A stretch of DNA of 64,000 nt from Pseudoalteromonas haloplanktis ATCC 14393 (GCF_000238355.1 NZ_AHCA01000001.1:186001-250000), one strand, 5' to 3'; positions 8,766 through 18,244 are shown, numbered from the stretch's first letter. Translations and numbers: made by a program. Notes: generated by a model not told the origin, from the sequence alone.

Positions 8766-9404
8766 TCAAACAATAGATTGTGAGGTCAATGATTGATGCT
8801 GCGTTTCACTTAACTGATGTATTAATTCTGGTAATTCAGAGAAGTGTTTTAAAATATAATCAGCTTGACTGGCGTATGTCGGAGTTTCAGTCGGCGCATA
8901 TAAACAAGCTCGCATATTGGCATTATGTGCAGCTTGAATGTCATAAAGATAATCACCAACATAAAGTATATGCTGCTGATCGATTCCCCATAACGTTGCA
9001 ATTGCATTCAGGGCACTAGGATCAGGTTTTGCCGGTGCATCACTGCGGGTTAGTACCGTTTGGATTGGCAATGGGTTATTCTTTAATTTAAGTGCAGCAG
9101 CACGGTTATAATTGCGCGTTACAATGGCCATCGGTATTGCTTGTTCTTTTAGCTGCCTAATAGCCTGTGCCACGCCAGGTAGTAAGGTTGCGTGTTGAGC
9201 ATCTATAAGCTCATGCTGGTGAACAATATTCATTGCTTCTTCTCGCATATAGGGGGAAGGAAGCTGTGCAATAAAACTAAGTAAGTCGAGCTCTATAGGG
9301 CAGCCAAGCTGTGCCTTTATCAAAGTGAAGTCTAACTCCGATGACATCAATGTACCATCTAAATCAAAAATGACCCCAGCAATCAAGCTCTGATGCATAT
9401 TCAT
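8766..9404 (-). CDS. HAD-superfamily phosphatase (Gph/phosphoglycolate phosphatase-like)
   Basis: About 212 residues. Motif I is FDLDGTLM with the nucleophile Asp; motif II is the IVTRNY segment; motif III is the Lys in PAKPDPSALN; motif IV is YVGDYLYDIQAA. The alpha-helical cap lies between motifs I and II (about residues 20-85), as in phosphoglycolate phosphatases. It should dephosphorylate a small phosphorylated metabolite in the cytosol; substrate unknown. A longer frame runs to 9434, but AAGGAG at 9409-9414 sits 4 nt before the ATG at 9404 and 10 nt before a second ATG at 9398, so translation starts at one of these. Confidence 0.85.
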   Translation of the reverse strand: MNMHQSLIAGVIFDLDGTLMSSELDFTLIKAQLGCPIELDLLSFIAQLPSPYMREEAMNIVHQHELIDAQHATLLPGVAQAIRQLKEQAIPMAIVTRNYNRAAALKLKNNPLPIQTVLTRSDAPAKPDPSALNAIATLWGIDQQHILYVGDYLYDIQAAHNANMRACLYAPTETPTYASQADYILKHFSELPELIHQLSETQHQSLTSQSIV

Positions 9405-9512
9405 ATCGCTCCTTGTATATGATTTCATTCTCATCCAAATAACTTCTTATAAGATAGTTTAAGTAATTGGATATGAAAAGAAACATATTAGTGTTTAATA
9501 AAGAAAAGTAAT

Positions 9513-9542
9513 AAAAAACGCGCACAAAACTACTGCGCGCGT
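9513..9542 (-). terminator. Terminator of the M1 peptidase operon
   Basis: Minus-strand ACGCGC pairs with GCGCGT around a 13-nt loop and runs into a T tract (seen as AAAAAA at 9513-9518). It follows the small DUF6702-like gene. Confidence 0.7.
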
Positions 9543-9565
9543 CGGTTGGGAAATAACACGTTAAA

Positions 9566-10075
9566 TTAATTACTCGTTTTAGCCACTGGTTCAAACCGGG
9601 CTTCAAGCCAGGTGTCATCTTGGCTGAAATGCAAAGTTTTTATTTTACCTTTACCTTCAACATTCACCATATTGACTTGTGCCGGCCATAGATCACGAAG
9701 TGCACCATGACTCATGCGAATTCCTTTAATATCTTTAGGAATGGGTGCCTCTTGGTAAACCCAAAAAAACTTTCCATCTATTTGAGACCCCACCTCCTGC
9801 AAGGCTAATGGCTGTCCATCAAGTGTCTGTAAAGCTACATGCGACTCTATATAGTTTGCAAAGCGTTGCTGATCCTCTTTATTATTTAGAATATCAGCAC
9901 TACCAGGAAATAAGTGCTCCACAGCATGTTCAGTATCATGTAAATAAAAACGATGCATAAGCTCAATATTATTAGTTCGCTTATTAAATAATACCGTTGT
10001 TACAGATGCTTTTAATTGATGCGCCATTGTCGGCGCAGTAATTAAAAGAGCTAAAAAAATGAGCACAAAGCGCAT
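9566..10075 (-). CDS. DUF6702-like exported protein
   Basis: 169 residues with a clear signal peptide (MRFVLIFLALLITAPTMA, cut before HQLKA), so periplasmic or membrane-associated. The body (KASVTTVLFNKRTNNIELMH, then RFYLHDTEHAVEH and SHGALRDLWPAQVNMVNVE) resembles the DUF6702 pattern: a short beta-rich protein with a His-containing start. Its start codon overlaps the stop of the M1 peptidase gene by 1 bp, so the two are translationally coupled and probably work together. Molecular function unknown. The family assignment is from memory of the pattern, not a search. Confidence 0.8.
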   Translation of the reverse strand: MRFVLIFLALLITAPTMAHQLKASVTTVLFNKRTNNIELMHRFYLHDTEHAVEHLFPGSADILNNKEDQQRFANYIESHVALQTLDGQPLALQEVGSQIDGKFFWVYQEAPIPKDIKGIRMSHGALRDLWPAQVNMVNVEGKGKIKTLHFSQDDTWLEARFEPVAKTSN

Positions 10076-12516
10076 TAATTTTGCTCCTTAGAGTCATCTT
10101 TGTCATCGTCTTGCTTAAGCTCAGTTTTAATATCTTGCATGATATCGCGGCTGACTTTTGCTTTACTCTTTTCGCGTTTATACACTTCTATACGCGAAGG
10201 AATAATACGACGAGGGTAGTGGTTATTTTCAACATCGACGTCAGCTGTTTCCCAGCGAGGATCCACAGATACCGAAACGACAGGCTTATTTTTATCCGTA
10301 ATAATAAGCTTTTGAACATGCTTATGATTACGACGCCAGATTTCAGCTGGAATGTACTGTTCTTCTTTTGTGCCGTCTTCGTAAGTTAGTTCAAGCAAGA
10401 TTGGCATTACTAAACCACCGAGGTTGGAAAACTCTAAAACATAATAGTTTTTATCTTCTTCTAGAGCACGATCCAACACTTTACGTTCCCACGGCTCTAA
10501 TCCTTTTAAGAACTTATTGTACGAGTTACGCTCTTTGTTAGTGACTGTAAAGCGGTCATTGGCATCGTAAAAGTCTGTCACATCTGGGTTTTCTTCAACC
10601 CATAACTTTTTACCTTCAGCTTTATTGCGCTCAACAAACAATGGCATAGGCTTGGCCGCTTCAATGTCACGTAGGCGGTTAAAATCGATGTCTGGATTTT
10701 TTGTATCTAGCTGTAATTGGTAAACTTTGTCTAATGAGATATCGACATGATCTGTGGTATAAAACCAACCACGCCAGAACCAGTCTAAGTCAACGCCTGA
10801 TGCTTCTTCCATTGTTCTAAAAAAGTCAGCAGGAGTAGGGCGCTTATACTTCCAGCGCTGCGCATACTCTTTAAATGCAAAATCAAACAATTCACGACCT
10901 AAAATAACTTCACGCAAAATATTAAGCGCAGCGGCAGGCTTAGTATAAGCATTAGGACCTAAGCGTAATACACTGTCTGATTGTGTCATTACTGGAACTT
11001 GGTTTTCAGATTTCATATACGCCACAATATCCCGAGGCTCAACACCCCAAGGGATTGTGTGGTCCCATTCACGCCCGGCAACACCATCTAAAAAGCTATT
11101 AAGACCTTCGTCCATCCAGGTCCATTGACGTTCATCTGAATTAACAATCATAGGGAAATAGATGTGACCTATTTCATGGATAACTACGCCAATCAAAAAG
11201 CGTTTTTCAGCTTGAGAATAAGTACGTGTACCATCATCTTGTAATTCAGTGCGTGGACCATTAAACGTGATCATAGGGTATTCCATACCACCAACTGGAC
11301 CATTCACTGACTGCGCTACTGGGTATGGGTAATCAAACGAAAAGCGTGAATACACTTCCATGGTATGCACCACAGATTCAGTTGAGTATTTCTTCCATAA
11401 ATCGCCACCTTCTTTAGGGAAGAAGGACATAGCCATTACCAGTGGCTGCTCATCGCCACCTTGGTGATAGCCTTTAGCATCCCACATAAATTTACGTGAT
11501 GAAGCCCATGCAAAGTCACGTACATTCTCAGCTTTAAAATGCCATGTTTTAGTTTTGTCTGTGCCTGCTTTTTCGTTCTCGAGTGCTTCTTCTTCTGTCA
11601 CAATGAAAACGGGGCGCTTAGCGTCTTCAGCTTCTTTTAAACGATTACGTTGAGTACGAGTAAGTACTGAGCTGGCGTTATCTAATTTACCAGTAGCAGA
11701 AACGATATGGTCCGCAGGCACAGTGATCTCAACATCATAATCACCAAATTCAAGGGTAAATTCACCGCTACCTAAAAACGCTTTGTTAGTCCACGCTTCA
11801 TAGTCGGTGTAGGCAGCTAAACGGGGGAACCACTGCGCAAGTAAAAAGATGTCATTACCATCTTTTTCAAAATGCTCATAACCTGAACGAGCACCAACGG
11901 CATCTTCTTCAACAATATTAAAGGCAAAGTCCATGCTAAACTCAACATCTTTACCTGGTTTAAGTGGCTCGTTTAGATCAATGCGCATTAACGTATCGAC
12001 AACCGTTACTTTAAGCTCTTTACCGCTATCATCTTTGACATTGGCGACCGTAAAACCTAACTCATTATCGCTCATAAATTGCTGGCGGCGAAGTTGACCT
12101 AAGCTTAGCTTTGCCGGCTGCGCGTCGGGGCGACCTTGTAATTTATCAGCGTTAAAGGTTGCGGTACGTTCAGCGATTGAATCATTTTTAAAGATATTTT
12201 GATCCAACTGTAACCATAAATACTTAAGCGTATGTGGCGAGTTATTTTTATATTCGATTGTTTGACTTGCAGTTAAACGACGCTTTTGTTCATCTAAAGT
12301 AACATCAATATCGTAATTAACTTTTTGCTGCCAGTATTTTTCGCCTGGCTCACCAGCTGCACTACGATATACATTTGGCGTAGGTAACGCTTCATCTAGC
12401 TGACGAAACTTATCAACATAATTGCCTTTTGTTTGTTCAACTGAAGAAGCTAAAACAGAACTTGAGAGCGCTAATGGTAAAAACAAAGCCCCTAAAGTTA
12501 TTACTGCTTTTTTCAT
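10075..12516 (-). CDS. Secreted M1 family zinc aminopeptidase
   Basis: 813 residues with a signal peptide ending at LASS. An N-terminal beta domain is followed by the M1 catalytic core: GGMEYPMITF (the GAMEN-like substrate loop), zinc site VIHEIGHIYFP at about residues 445-452, and the third zinc ligand Glu in WTWMDEGLNSF about 20 residues on. The C-terminal part is long and highly charged, ending in a KDDSKEQN tail. It should remove N-terminal residues from peptides in the periplasm. It heads a two-gene operon with the DUF6702-like gene and ends in a terminator at 9513-9542. A 25-bp palindrome lies 44 bp upstream of the start. AGGA precedes the ATG. Confidence 0.93.
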   Translation of the reverse strand: MKKAVITLGALFLPLALSSSVLASSVEQTKGNYVDKFRQLDEALPTPNVYRSAAGEPGEKYWQQKVNYDIDVTLDEQKRRLTASQTIEYKNNSPHTLKYLWLQLDQNIFKNDSIAERTATFNADKLQGRPDAQPAKLSLGQLRRQQFMSDNELGFTVANVKDDSGKELKVTVVDTLMRIDLNEPLKPGKDVEFSMDFAFNIVEEDAVGARSGYEHFEKDGNDIFLLAQWFPRLAAYTDYEAWTNKAFLGSGEFTLEFGDYDVEITVPADHIVSATGKLDNASSVLTRTQRNRLKEAEDAKRPVFIVTEEEALENEKAGTDKTKTWHFKAENVRDFAWASSRKFMWDAKGYHQGGDEQPLVMAMSFFPKEGGDLWKKYSTESVVHTMEVYSRFSFDYPYPVAQSVNGPVGGMEYPMITFNGPRTELQDDGTRTYSQAEKRFLIGVVIHEIGHIYFPMIVNSDERQWTWMDEGLNSFLDGVAGREWDHTIPWGVEPRDIVAYMKSENQVPVMTQSDSVLRLGPNAYTKPAAALNILREVILGRELFDFAFKEYAQRWKYKRPTPADFFRTMEEASGVDLDWFWRGWFYTTDHVDISLDKVYQLQLDTKNPDIDFNRLRDIEAAKPMPLFVERNKAEGKKLWVEENPDVTDFYDANDRFTVTNKERNSYNKFLKGLEPWERKVLDRALEEDKNYYVLEFSNLGGLVMPILLELTYEDGTKEEQYIPAEIWRRNHKHVQKLIITDKNKPVVSVSVDPRWETADVDVENNHYPRRIIPSRIEVYKREKSKAKVSRDIMQDIKTELKQDDDKDDSKEQN

Positions 12517-12559
12517 AATGAATCCTGTTAAATTTGCGTAAGCTTACTGTGTCAAACTG

Positions 12560-12584
12560 CGCTATTTTATTCAATAAAATAGCG
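12560..12584. promoter_or_regulatory. 25-bp palindrome upstream of the M1 peptidase gene
   Basis: CGCTATTTTATT and AATAAAATAGCG pair perfectly around a single C, 44 bp before the start codon at 12516. It could be an operator or a leader hairpin. No regulator can be named. Confidence 0.5.
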
Positions 12585-12762
12585 ATAAACCACCGCATTT
12601 ACAGGGTAGAAAAAGGGATTATACCCAAGCCACCTCAAGATGCAGAATTCAGCGTTTCACAGGGGCTTAATATCTAGGCATTACTTTGCAACAATGGCAA
12701 TCTCTGGCAGTCCCTTTTAAGAAGTTACAACGATGAGAGTAAGTCCCTGTGAGTAAGCATGT

Positions 12763-12779
12763 TGTAAAGGGGGTTTACA
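12763..12779. repeat. Dispersed 17-bp palindrome, copy 2
   Basis: TGTAAAGGGGGTTTACA, perfect arms, G-rich centre on the plus strand. Intergenic, inside the inverted-repeat-bounded segment. Confidence 0.8.
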
Positions 12780-13024
12780 GAAGCTTAAACCCAAAGTAAA
12801 AAGGCTAAAAACTGGCGTGTTTTATGCAGGACTTTGCTGATTATAAGCGTAACTTTGAGCCTAATTTCGGCTATTTCGAGTTTAATTGCTAAATAGTGAA
12901 TTCTTTAGTTGACCTTTACCGTCATTTGTATTTAAAATCGCCCACTTTTTTGATTTGAGGGGTTAAAAAGCATGGCTTTTCCTTTCAAATATGTTTCAAC
13001 ATACAAGTAAAATGCGGTGAACAT

Positions 13025-13264
13025 ATGGATTTTTATATCCTAAAAAAACAACAAGAATTGATTGCAATTCCAGCAGATGAACAAAGTTGTAAACAGTATC
13101 TGGATTCTGGCTACTTTTATATTGATAAAGTAGCAGCCTGTAACGAATCTAATGCATTAAAAGTGCTACAAGCCAAACAAACTAAAGCGTTAAAAGTCCC
13201 CTTAGTACTTGCCTTGCTGGCATTACCAATTGTGATTTTTGCTTGGTATAATCTCAGTGCTTAA
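13025..13264 (+). CDS. Small hypothetical membrane protein
   Basis: 79 residues. A polar N-terminal region with two cysteines is followed by one C-terminal transmembrane helix (VPLVLALLALPIVIFAWYNL, about 58-77) near the very end, giving a tail-anchored layout. GGTGA lies about 7 nt before the ATG, a weak ribosome site. It lies alone between the M1 peptidase and sbcD, inside the segment bounded by inverted repeats. I do not recognise a family. Codon use looks like the neighbouring genes, and the coherent membrane topology argues for a real gene. Confidence 0.55.
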   Translation: MDFYILKKQQELIAIPADEQSCKQYLDSGYFYIDKVAACNESNALKVLQAKQTKALKVPLVLALLALPIVIFAWYNLSA

Positions 13265-13311
13265 AGATTAATACTCTCCCCCTTGCATCTTAATTCAGCT
13301 TGGGTATATTG

Positions 13312-13337
13312 ACGCTCTTAACTGATTTTAAGAGCGT
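13312..13337 (+). promoter_or_regulatory. Hairpin covering the sbcD ribosome site
   Basis: ACGCTCTTAA (13312-13321) pairs perfectly with TTAAGAGCGT (13328-13337), ending 3 nt before the sbcD ATG. The only plausible ribosome-binding bases (AAGAG) lie inside the 3' arm, so a folded leader would hide them. Confidence 0.5.
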
Positions 13338-13340
13338 GAC

Positions 13341-14582
13341 ATGAAAGTCTTACACACCTCCGATTGGCACCTTGGCCAGCAATTTTATGAACATCATCGT
13401 GCAAATGAACACCAACAGTTCTTTAACTGGCTAATTGACACGCTCTTCAGTGAAAAGATCGATTTACTATTAGTTGCAGGCGACATTTACCACACAGCCA
13501 CACCACCTGCCAGCAGTGAAAATCAGCTTTATCAGTTTATCAAAGATGCTAAAAAGCGATGCCCTGCACTACAGATAGTGATTATCGCCGGTAACCATGA
13601 TTCGGCAAATCGCATCATGGCCGCTAAACCGTTACTGGCACAATTTGATACCCATGTAGTAGGGCGCTTTGATGTAAGTGCCCCTGATGATGTGGTGATC
13701 CGCATAAATACTGACTCCGTAAACGCTCATATCGTCGCTATGCCATTTTTACGCGCCAGTGACGTAACTAGCTTAAGCAATACTGATAACGGCCATGATT
13801 ACGCTCAGGGCATTGCTAAGGCATATCAACTTAGTAGCGAGTGCGCACTTAAAGATAAACCAATGACTACGCCACTAATTATCATGGGTCACTTACATGC
13901 AAAAGGAGGGGATATTTCCAGTGATTCTGAGCGCAATTTAATTATTGGCGGCGAAGAATCAGTGACCGCACAAATCTTCAGCAGCCAAGCAAGTTACGTG
14001 GCGCTTGGGCATTTACATAAAGCACAAAAAGTCGCTAAGTCTGATACGATCCGCTATAGCGGTACGCCCATGCCGATGTCATTCTCTGAACGTAATTACA
14101 AACATCAAGTATGTGTTGTTGAATTTACAACCAATAGTAGCAAGCACGTTGAGGTGACTGTAAACCCCCTTTACATTCCACGAGCAACAGAGGTTATCCT
14201 GCTGCCAGAAGGGGAGTGCGTTCCTGTTGAACAATTATGTGAACAAATATCAAACTTAGACCTCAGTAATTACAACCAAGCCCCGTATTTAAGAGTTAAG
14301 CTCAGTGCGGGGGATACCGATACCACCTTTAGAGAACAAATAGAAAAAGCGTTAGAAAATAAAACGGTGCAATTTTGCGGGATAGAGCGAGTTCGGCAAA
14401 TCAATAAAAAACAAAATAACCCTGTATTTGAAGATTTAAGCCAAGTAGAAATGCTCAACCCGCAAACCTTGTTAGAACAAGCATTCGCAACCAATAAAGA
14501 TATGGCAGGGCAGAGTGTTCCTATTGAGCTAAAAACTCTACTCAACGACCTGCTAAGTGAACTTGCGGAGCAACAACAATGA
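13341..14582 (+). CDS. sbcD: SbcCD nuclease, subunit SbcD (Mre11-type)
   Basis: 413 residues, the usual SbcD size. All calcineurin-like phosphoesterase motifs appear in order: HTSDWHLGQ, LLVAGDIYH, IIAGNHDS, IMGHLHAKG and LGHLHKAQ, giving the two-metal site of the Mre11 nuclease. With SbcC it forms an ATP-dependent exo/endonuclease that opens hairpins and blocked DNA ends, in repair and replication of palindromes. Its stop overlaps the sbcC start (ATGA), so the subunits are co-translated. One copy of the dispersed 17-bp palindrome lies inside the coding region at 14159-14175, encoding VNPLY after the nuclease domain. An RBS-masking hairpin precedes the start. Confidence 0.96.
   Translation: MKVLHTSDWHLGQQFYEHHRANEHQQFFNWLIDTLFSEKIDLLLVAGDIYHTATPPASSENQLYQFIKDAKKRCPALQIVIIAGNHDSANRIMAAKPLLAQFDTHVVGRFDVSAPDDVVIRINTDSVNAHIVAMPFLRASDVTSLSNTDNGHDYAQGIAKAYQLSSECALKDKPMTTPLIIMGHLHAKGGDISSDSERNLIIGGEESVTAQIFSSQASYVALGHLHKAQKVAKSDTIRYSGTPMPMSFSERNYKHQVCVVEFTTNSSKHVEVTVNPLYIPRATEVILLPEGECVPVEQLCEQISNLDLSNYNQAPYLRVKLSAGDTDTTFREQIEKALENKTVQFCGIERVRQINKKQNNPVFEDLSQVEMLNPQTLLEQAFATNKDMAGQSVPIELKTLLNDLLSELAEQQQ
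14159..14175. repeat. Dispersed 17-bp palindrome, copy 3 (inside sbcD)
   Basis: TGTAAACCCCCTTTACA, perfect arms, C-rich on the coding strand. It is read as GTA AAC CCC CTT TAC, giving Val-Asn-Pro-Leu-Tyr. Confidence 0.8.
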
Positions 14583-17500
14583 AAATAACCGCAGTACGCA
14601 TTCATAATTTAGCCTCAATAGTTGATGCAGAGATAGACTTTACTAAAGCCCCGTTGAAAGATGCCGGTTTGTTTGCAATAACCGGCGACACTGGTGCTGG
14701 TAAAAGCACGATACTCGATGCCATCTGCCTCGCTCTTTATGCAAAAACGGCGAGACTCGGCAATGATAGAGGCAATGTTATAGACTTTAATGGCGACACC
14801 ATTAAACTTAATGATCCGCGTAACTTATTAAGACGAGGCACCGGACAAGGCTACGCCGAAGTTGACTTTGTGGGCCAAGATAAACAGCTGTATCGCGCAC
14901 GCTACAGTATAGCTAGAGCGCGAAGCAAAGCGGATGGCAACTTAAAAATAGCCGAGCATAAACTTTCTAGCCTTCCAGATGAGTCATTACTTGTTAGCAA
15001 TAAGAGTGCTACCAGTAAAGAGGTCGAACGTATAATTGGCCTTAATTTTGAACAGTTTTCTCGTGCTGTATTACTTGCACAACACGAGTTTGCCGCATTT
15101 TTAAAAGCCACTGGCGATGAGCGAGCACAGCTATTAGAGTGCCTAACAGGCACAGACAAATTCAGTTTAATTGGTAAGCGTATTTATGAGCGCTACCAAG
15201 AACAAAAAGATGCGTTAACATTGCTTAAGGCCAGTTTAGCCAGCTACACCTTACTTAGTGAAGAAGAAGTTGCGGCAAAAACCAACCAGCTTGCTGATTT
15301 AAAACAGCAAATTGAGCAAGCAAAAAAACAATACGCTGACACCGAACGAGGTGTTAATTGGTATCAGCAAGCCAACAGCTTAGAGCAAGCTCTGCTGCAT
15401 GCACAACAAAGTCAACACCAAGCCAGTACAGCAGTTGCTGCGATAGCAACACAAAGTGAGCAGGCAAAACAAGCAAAGAGTGCGCTAGAAATTAAAGATA
15501 ATCGCAGTCGATTTAGTAGCTTAACAACACAAAATAATGAACTAAATAGTAGCCTAAGGGATTTAAAAAAGATTGACCACACTTTACAGATTGCAGATCT
15601 GGCTAACTCTCTTGAAAAGCATAATGAAGCCTTGCAAATAGCTAAGCAGCAGCAAAAAAGTGCCGAACCTGTCATTGCCAAAGCGCGAGATCTCGATAGC
15701 CAATTAGCTATGTATACACAAAGCATAGCAAGCATTGGTCAGCAAACGGCAAAAGAACAAACGCAATTAACCAGTTTGCAATTGCAATTTAAGCAAAACC
15801 AATCGGCTCACGATGCTGCCGTAAAACAGTATGCAGAGCAACAGCAGTGGTTAAATCAACACAGTCAACTTAAACCTTTAGCCAGTGATTGGACGTATTT
15901 TCAACACAATTTTAAGCAATATATCAACGCGCGTGAGCAATTAAATACAACCGCGGCACAGAGTAAACAATTAACCACAGAGCTGTCTAAACACGATGAG
16001 CAACTCGCGGCGCAAAGTAGCCTAGTCGCAGCCAGCGAACAGGCCGTTGCAAATGAGCAAACCACTCTAAACCAGCTTAATCTACAGCAAAGCCAATTTA
16101 ATATAGAGCAATGTGACGCACAGCTTAAGAATATAGATTACTTAAAAGAGCAACGGGAACGCTATAAGCAATTTAGCCAAGAGCTAAAACAAAGCGTGCA
16201 ACGCCAGCACACGCTAGTTGGCGAACTGGAGCAAAGCGAACAGCAGCAAGTAGCATTGCAACAAAATTTAGCAACATACGAACAAACTCTTAAACACAGT
16301 GAATATGCGCTTAATCAAGCACGATTGCGTGCCAGTGAACGCGTTGAGCACTTGCGCGCCCAACTTGTAGCAAACGAGCCATGTGTTGTCTGTGGTGCTA
16401 CTGAACACCCATTCGTAATTGAGCAGAATCAACCATTGAATAACTTAATCGCTGACTTTGAAAGTGATTATACGCATGCCAAGCAGCACTATGATAATGC
16501 GCAAACCCAGCTGCACCAGCAGCAGACCCTACATGCCGTGTTAGTCGCAGAACATACTCAGCTAAAGCAGACCATAGAAAATGTGCAAGCGAGGCAACTG
16601 GACATTAAAAACACTATGCAAAGTGCACGCTGTGAGCTAAATGATTTAACCGCAGCACAGTTAGATTCACATTACACTCAGCTAAACGAACAAAAGACAC
16701 AGTATTTTGCAGTACAAAAACGTCAACAAGATTTGCAAGAAAAAGTAAATCAGTTACAAAGTAAGCTCAAAGCAGAGCAACACGCTCAACAGCAATTAAA
16801 TAGCCAACATCTTGATTTAACCCATAAGCACAGCCAACTTAGTAACAAACACAACGAGCTAAGCTTACACATTAATGAACTAACCCACGCCCTTGACGCA
16901 CAGTTTTCGAAAAGTGACTTTTGGCTGCAACTACAGAGCAACACACTTGATCTTAGTAAACTAGCCCAACAAGTGGAGCATTACCAACACACCCAAAACT
17001 TGCTCGAAGTCTCTCAAAAGCAACTGGATAGTAGTGAGCAAAAAGCTCAGCAATTAAAGCCACTCATTAATGAGAGCGAACACACCTTAAAAGCGTTATC
17101 AGACGATTTAGCAAAAGTACAACAGCAATATAGCAGCACAGAAAGTGAGCGCTTAGCGCTGTTTAATAATGAACAGATCAGTGCAGACGACTACCAAGCA
17201 AAACTGGCAACGCAGCGAGAACAGTGTCAAACACAGCTAATACAAAGCCAACAAGCCCATGATCAAGCAATAAAACTACGTGATGAGCAGGCGATTACAA
17301 TGACTAATTATCAGCAACGCTTGCAGGAAAACAGCCAAGAACAAGCCGAATTGACGGCACGCTACGAACAATGGTTTAGTGAATTTAAAAACCAATATGC
17401 AGATGCCAGTCACGAACAGATCACTATTTTACTAACTTTAGATAGTGAGGATATCAAAGCGCAATTACAACAACATGAGCAGTTAACACAAGCCCTGGTC

Positions 17501-18232
17501 GATGCAAATGCCGCGTTAAAACAACAGCAAAACGCCCATACTCAACACCAAAGCAGCGATAAACCACAGCAAACAGCAGATGAGCTTTCAGCGCAGTTAA
17601 ATACACTAACCGAACAGCAAAATACATTGCAAAAGTCGCAACTTGAGATCAACACCGCGCTTGAACAGCATAACCAAAACAGTCACACCCTACAAACTAA
17701 ACAACAAGAACTGAGCAGCCTACAACAGCACGTAGAGCACTGGCATCTACTCAATAAAGTGCTGGGCGATGCAACCGGTAAAACGATGCGTAATTTAGCA
17801 CAAACGCAAACCTTAAAAATATTACTGCATTATGCCAATAGTCATTTGCGAACCTTGAATAAACGCTATGAGTTAACAGCTATAGAACAAAGCTTAGATA
17901 TCGCCATCATTGATAAAGACATGGCCGACGAACAACGCTCAGTCAATACCCTTTCTGGTGGTGAATCGTTTTTAGTATCACTGGCGTTGGCACTCGGCCT
18001 TGCGTCACTGTCTTCAAACAAAGTAAGTATTAATTCTTTGTTTATTGATGAAGGCTTTGGTACGTTAGACACTGAAACGCTCAGTATAGCCATGGATGCA
18101 CTTGACTCTTTACAAGCACAAGGGCGTAAAGTGGGGGTCATTTCCCATGTATCACAAATGACCGAACGGGTTGCAACGCAGGTTCATGTTGCCAAAAAGC
18201 CCGGTGGTTATTCAACTATCTCAATAATTTAA
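14579..18232 (+). CDS. sbcC: SbcCD nuclease, ATPase subunit SbcC (Rad50-type)
   Basis: 1217 residues. Walker A ITGDTGAGKSTILDAI lies near residue 36. Two very long Gln-rich coiled coils flank the zinc hook CVVCG (Cys602/Cys605). The ABC signature LSGGESFLVSLALALGLA and Walker B SLFIDEGFGTLD lie at the C-terminus (about 1120-1170). This is the complete SMC/Rad50 layout; the hook lets two complexes join. It pairs with SbcD, whose stop overlaps this start by 4 bp. Gln and Glu are abundant in the coil region, which is normal for the genus-level composition here. A methyltransferase gene follows after 12 bp and may share the transcript. Confidence 0.95.
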   Translation: MKITAVRIHNLASIVDAEIDFTKAPLKDAGLFAITGDTGAGKSTILDAICLALYAKTARLGNDRGNVIDFNGDTIKLNDPRNLLRRGTGQGYAEVDFVGQDKQLYRARYSIARARSKADGNLKIAEHKLSSLPDESLLVSNKSATSKEVERIIGLNFEQFSRAVLLAQHEFAAFLKATGDERAQLLECLTGTDKFSLIGKRIYERYQEQKDALTLLKASLASYTLLSEEEVAAKTNQLADLKQQIEQAKKQYADTERGVNWYQQANSLEQALLHAQQSQHQASTAVAAIATQSEQAKQAKSALEIKDNRSRFSSLTTQNNELNSSLRDLKKIDHTLQIADLANSLEKHNEALQIAKQQQKSAEPVIAKARDLDSQLAMYTQSIASIGQQTAKEQTQLTSLQLQFKQNQSAHDAAVKQYAEQQQWLNQHSQLKPLASDWTYFQHNFKQYINAREQLNTTAAQSKQLTTELSKHDEQLAAQSSLVAASEQAVANEQTTLNQLNLQQSQFNIEQCDAQLKNIDYLKEQRERYKQFSQELKQSVQRQHTLVGELEQSEQQQVALQQNLATYEQTLKHSEYALNQARLRASERVEHLRAQLVANEPCVVCGATEHPFVIEQNQPLNNLIADFESDYTHAKQHYDNAQTQLHQQQTLHAVLVAEHTQLKQTIENVQARQLDIKNTMQSARCELNDLTAAQLDSHYTQLNEQKTQYFAVQKRQQDLQEKVNQLQSKLKAEQHAQQQLNSQHLDLTHKHSQLSNKHNELSLHINELTHALDAQFSKSDFWLQLQSNTLDLSKLAQQVEHYQHTQNLLEVSQKQLDSSEQKAQQLKPLINESEHTLKALSDDLAKVQQQYSSTESERLALFNNEQISADDYQAKLATQREQCQTQLIQSQQAHDQAIKLRDEQAITMTNYQQRLQENSQEQAELTARYEQWFSEFKNQYADASHEQITILLTLDSEDIKAQLQQHEQLTQALVDANAALKQQQNAHTQHQSSDKPQQTADELSAQLNTLTEQQNTLQKSQLEINTALEQHNQNSHTLQTKQQELSSLQQHVEHWHLLNKVLGDATGKTMRNLAQTQTLKILLHYANSHLRTLNKRYELTAIEQSLDIAIIDKDMADEQRSVNTLSGGESFLVSLALALGLASLSSNKVSINSLFIDEGFGTLDTETLSIAMDALDSLQAQGRKVGVISHVSQMTERVATQVHVAKKPGGYSTISII

Positions 18233-18244
18233 AGGATTGATTTG

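Larger units (their letters stand above)
12620..13308. repeat. Segment bounded by 25-bp inverted repeats
   Basis: The ends 12620-12644 (TATACCCAAGC...AAGATGCA) and 13284-13308 read the same in opposite orientation, 20 of 25 positions identical. Within lie a second, imperfect inverted pair (12656-12669 with 12740-12753), one copy of the dispersed palindrome and a 79-codon ORF. The segment may be an inactive MITE-like insertion or simply two copies of a short intergenic repeat. No transposase is present. Apart from these items the 508-bp gap before 13025 shows no gene. Confidence 0.5.

Noticed and set aside
9364-9618. 84-codon minus-strand ORF between the HAD and DUF6702-like genes
   Set aside because: It overlaps both flanking genes in another frame and spans a terminator.
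15412-15735. 107-codon minus-strand ORF inside sbcC, hydrophobic
   Set aside because: Hydrophobicity arises from the complement of the Gln/Lys/Leu-rich coiled-coil codons; no ribosome site.
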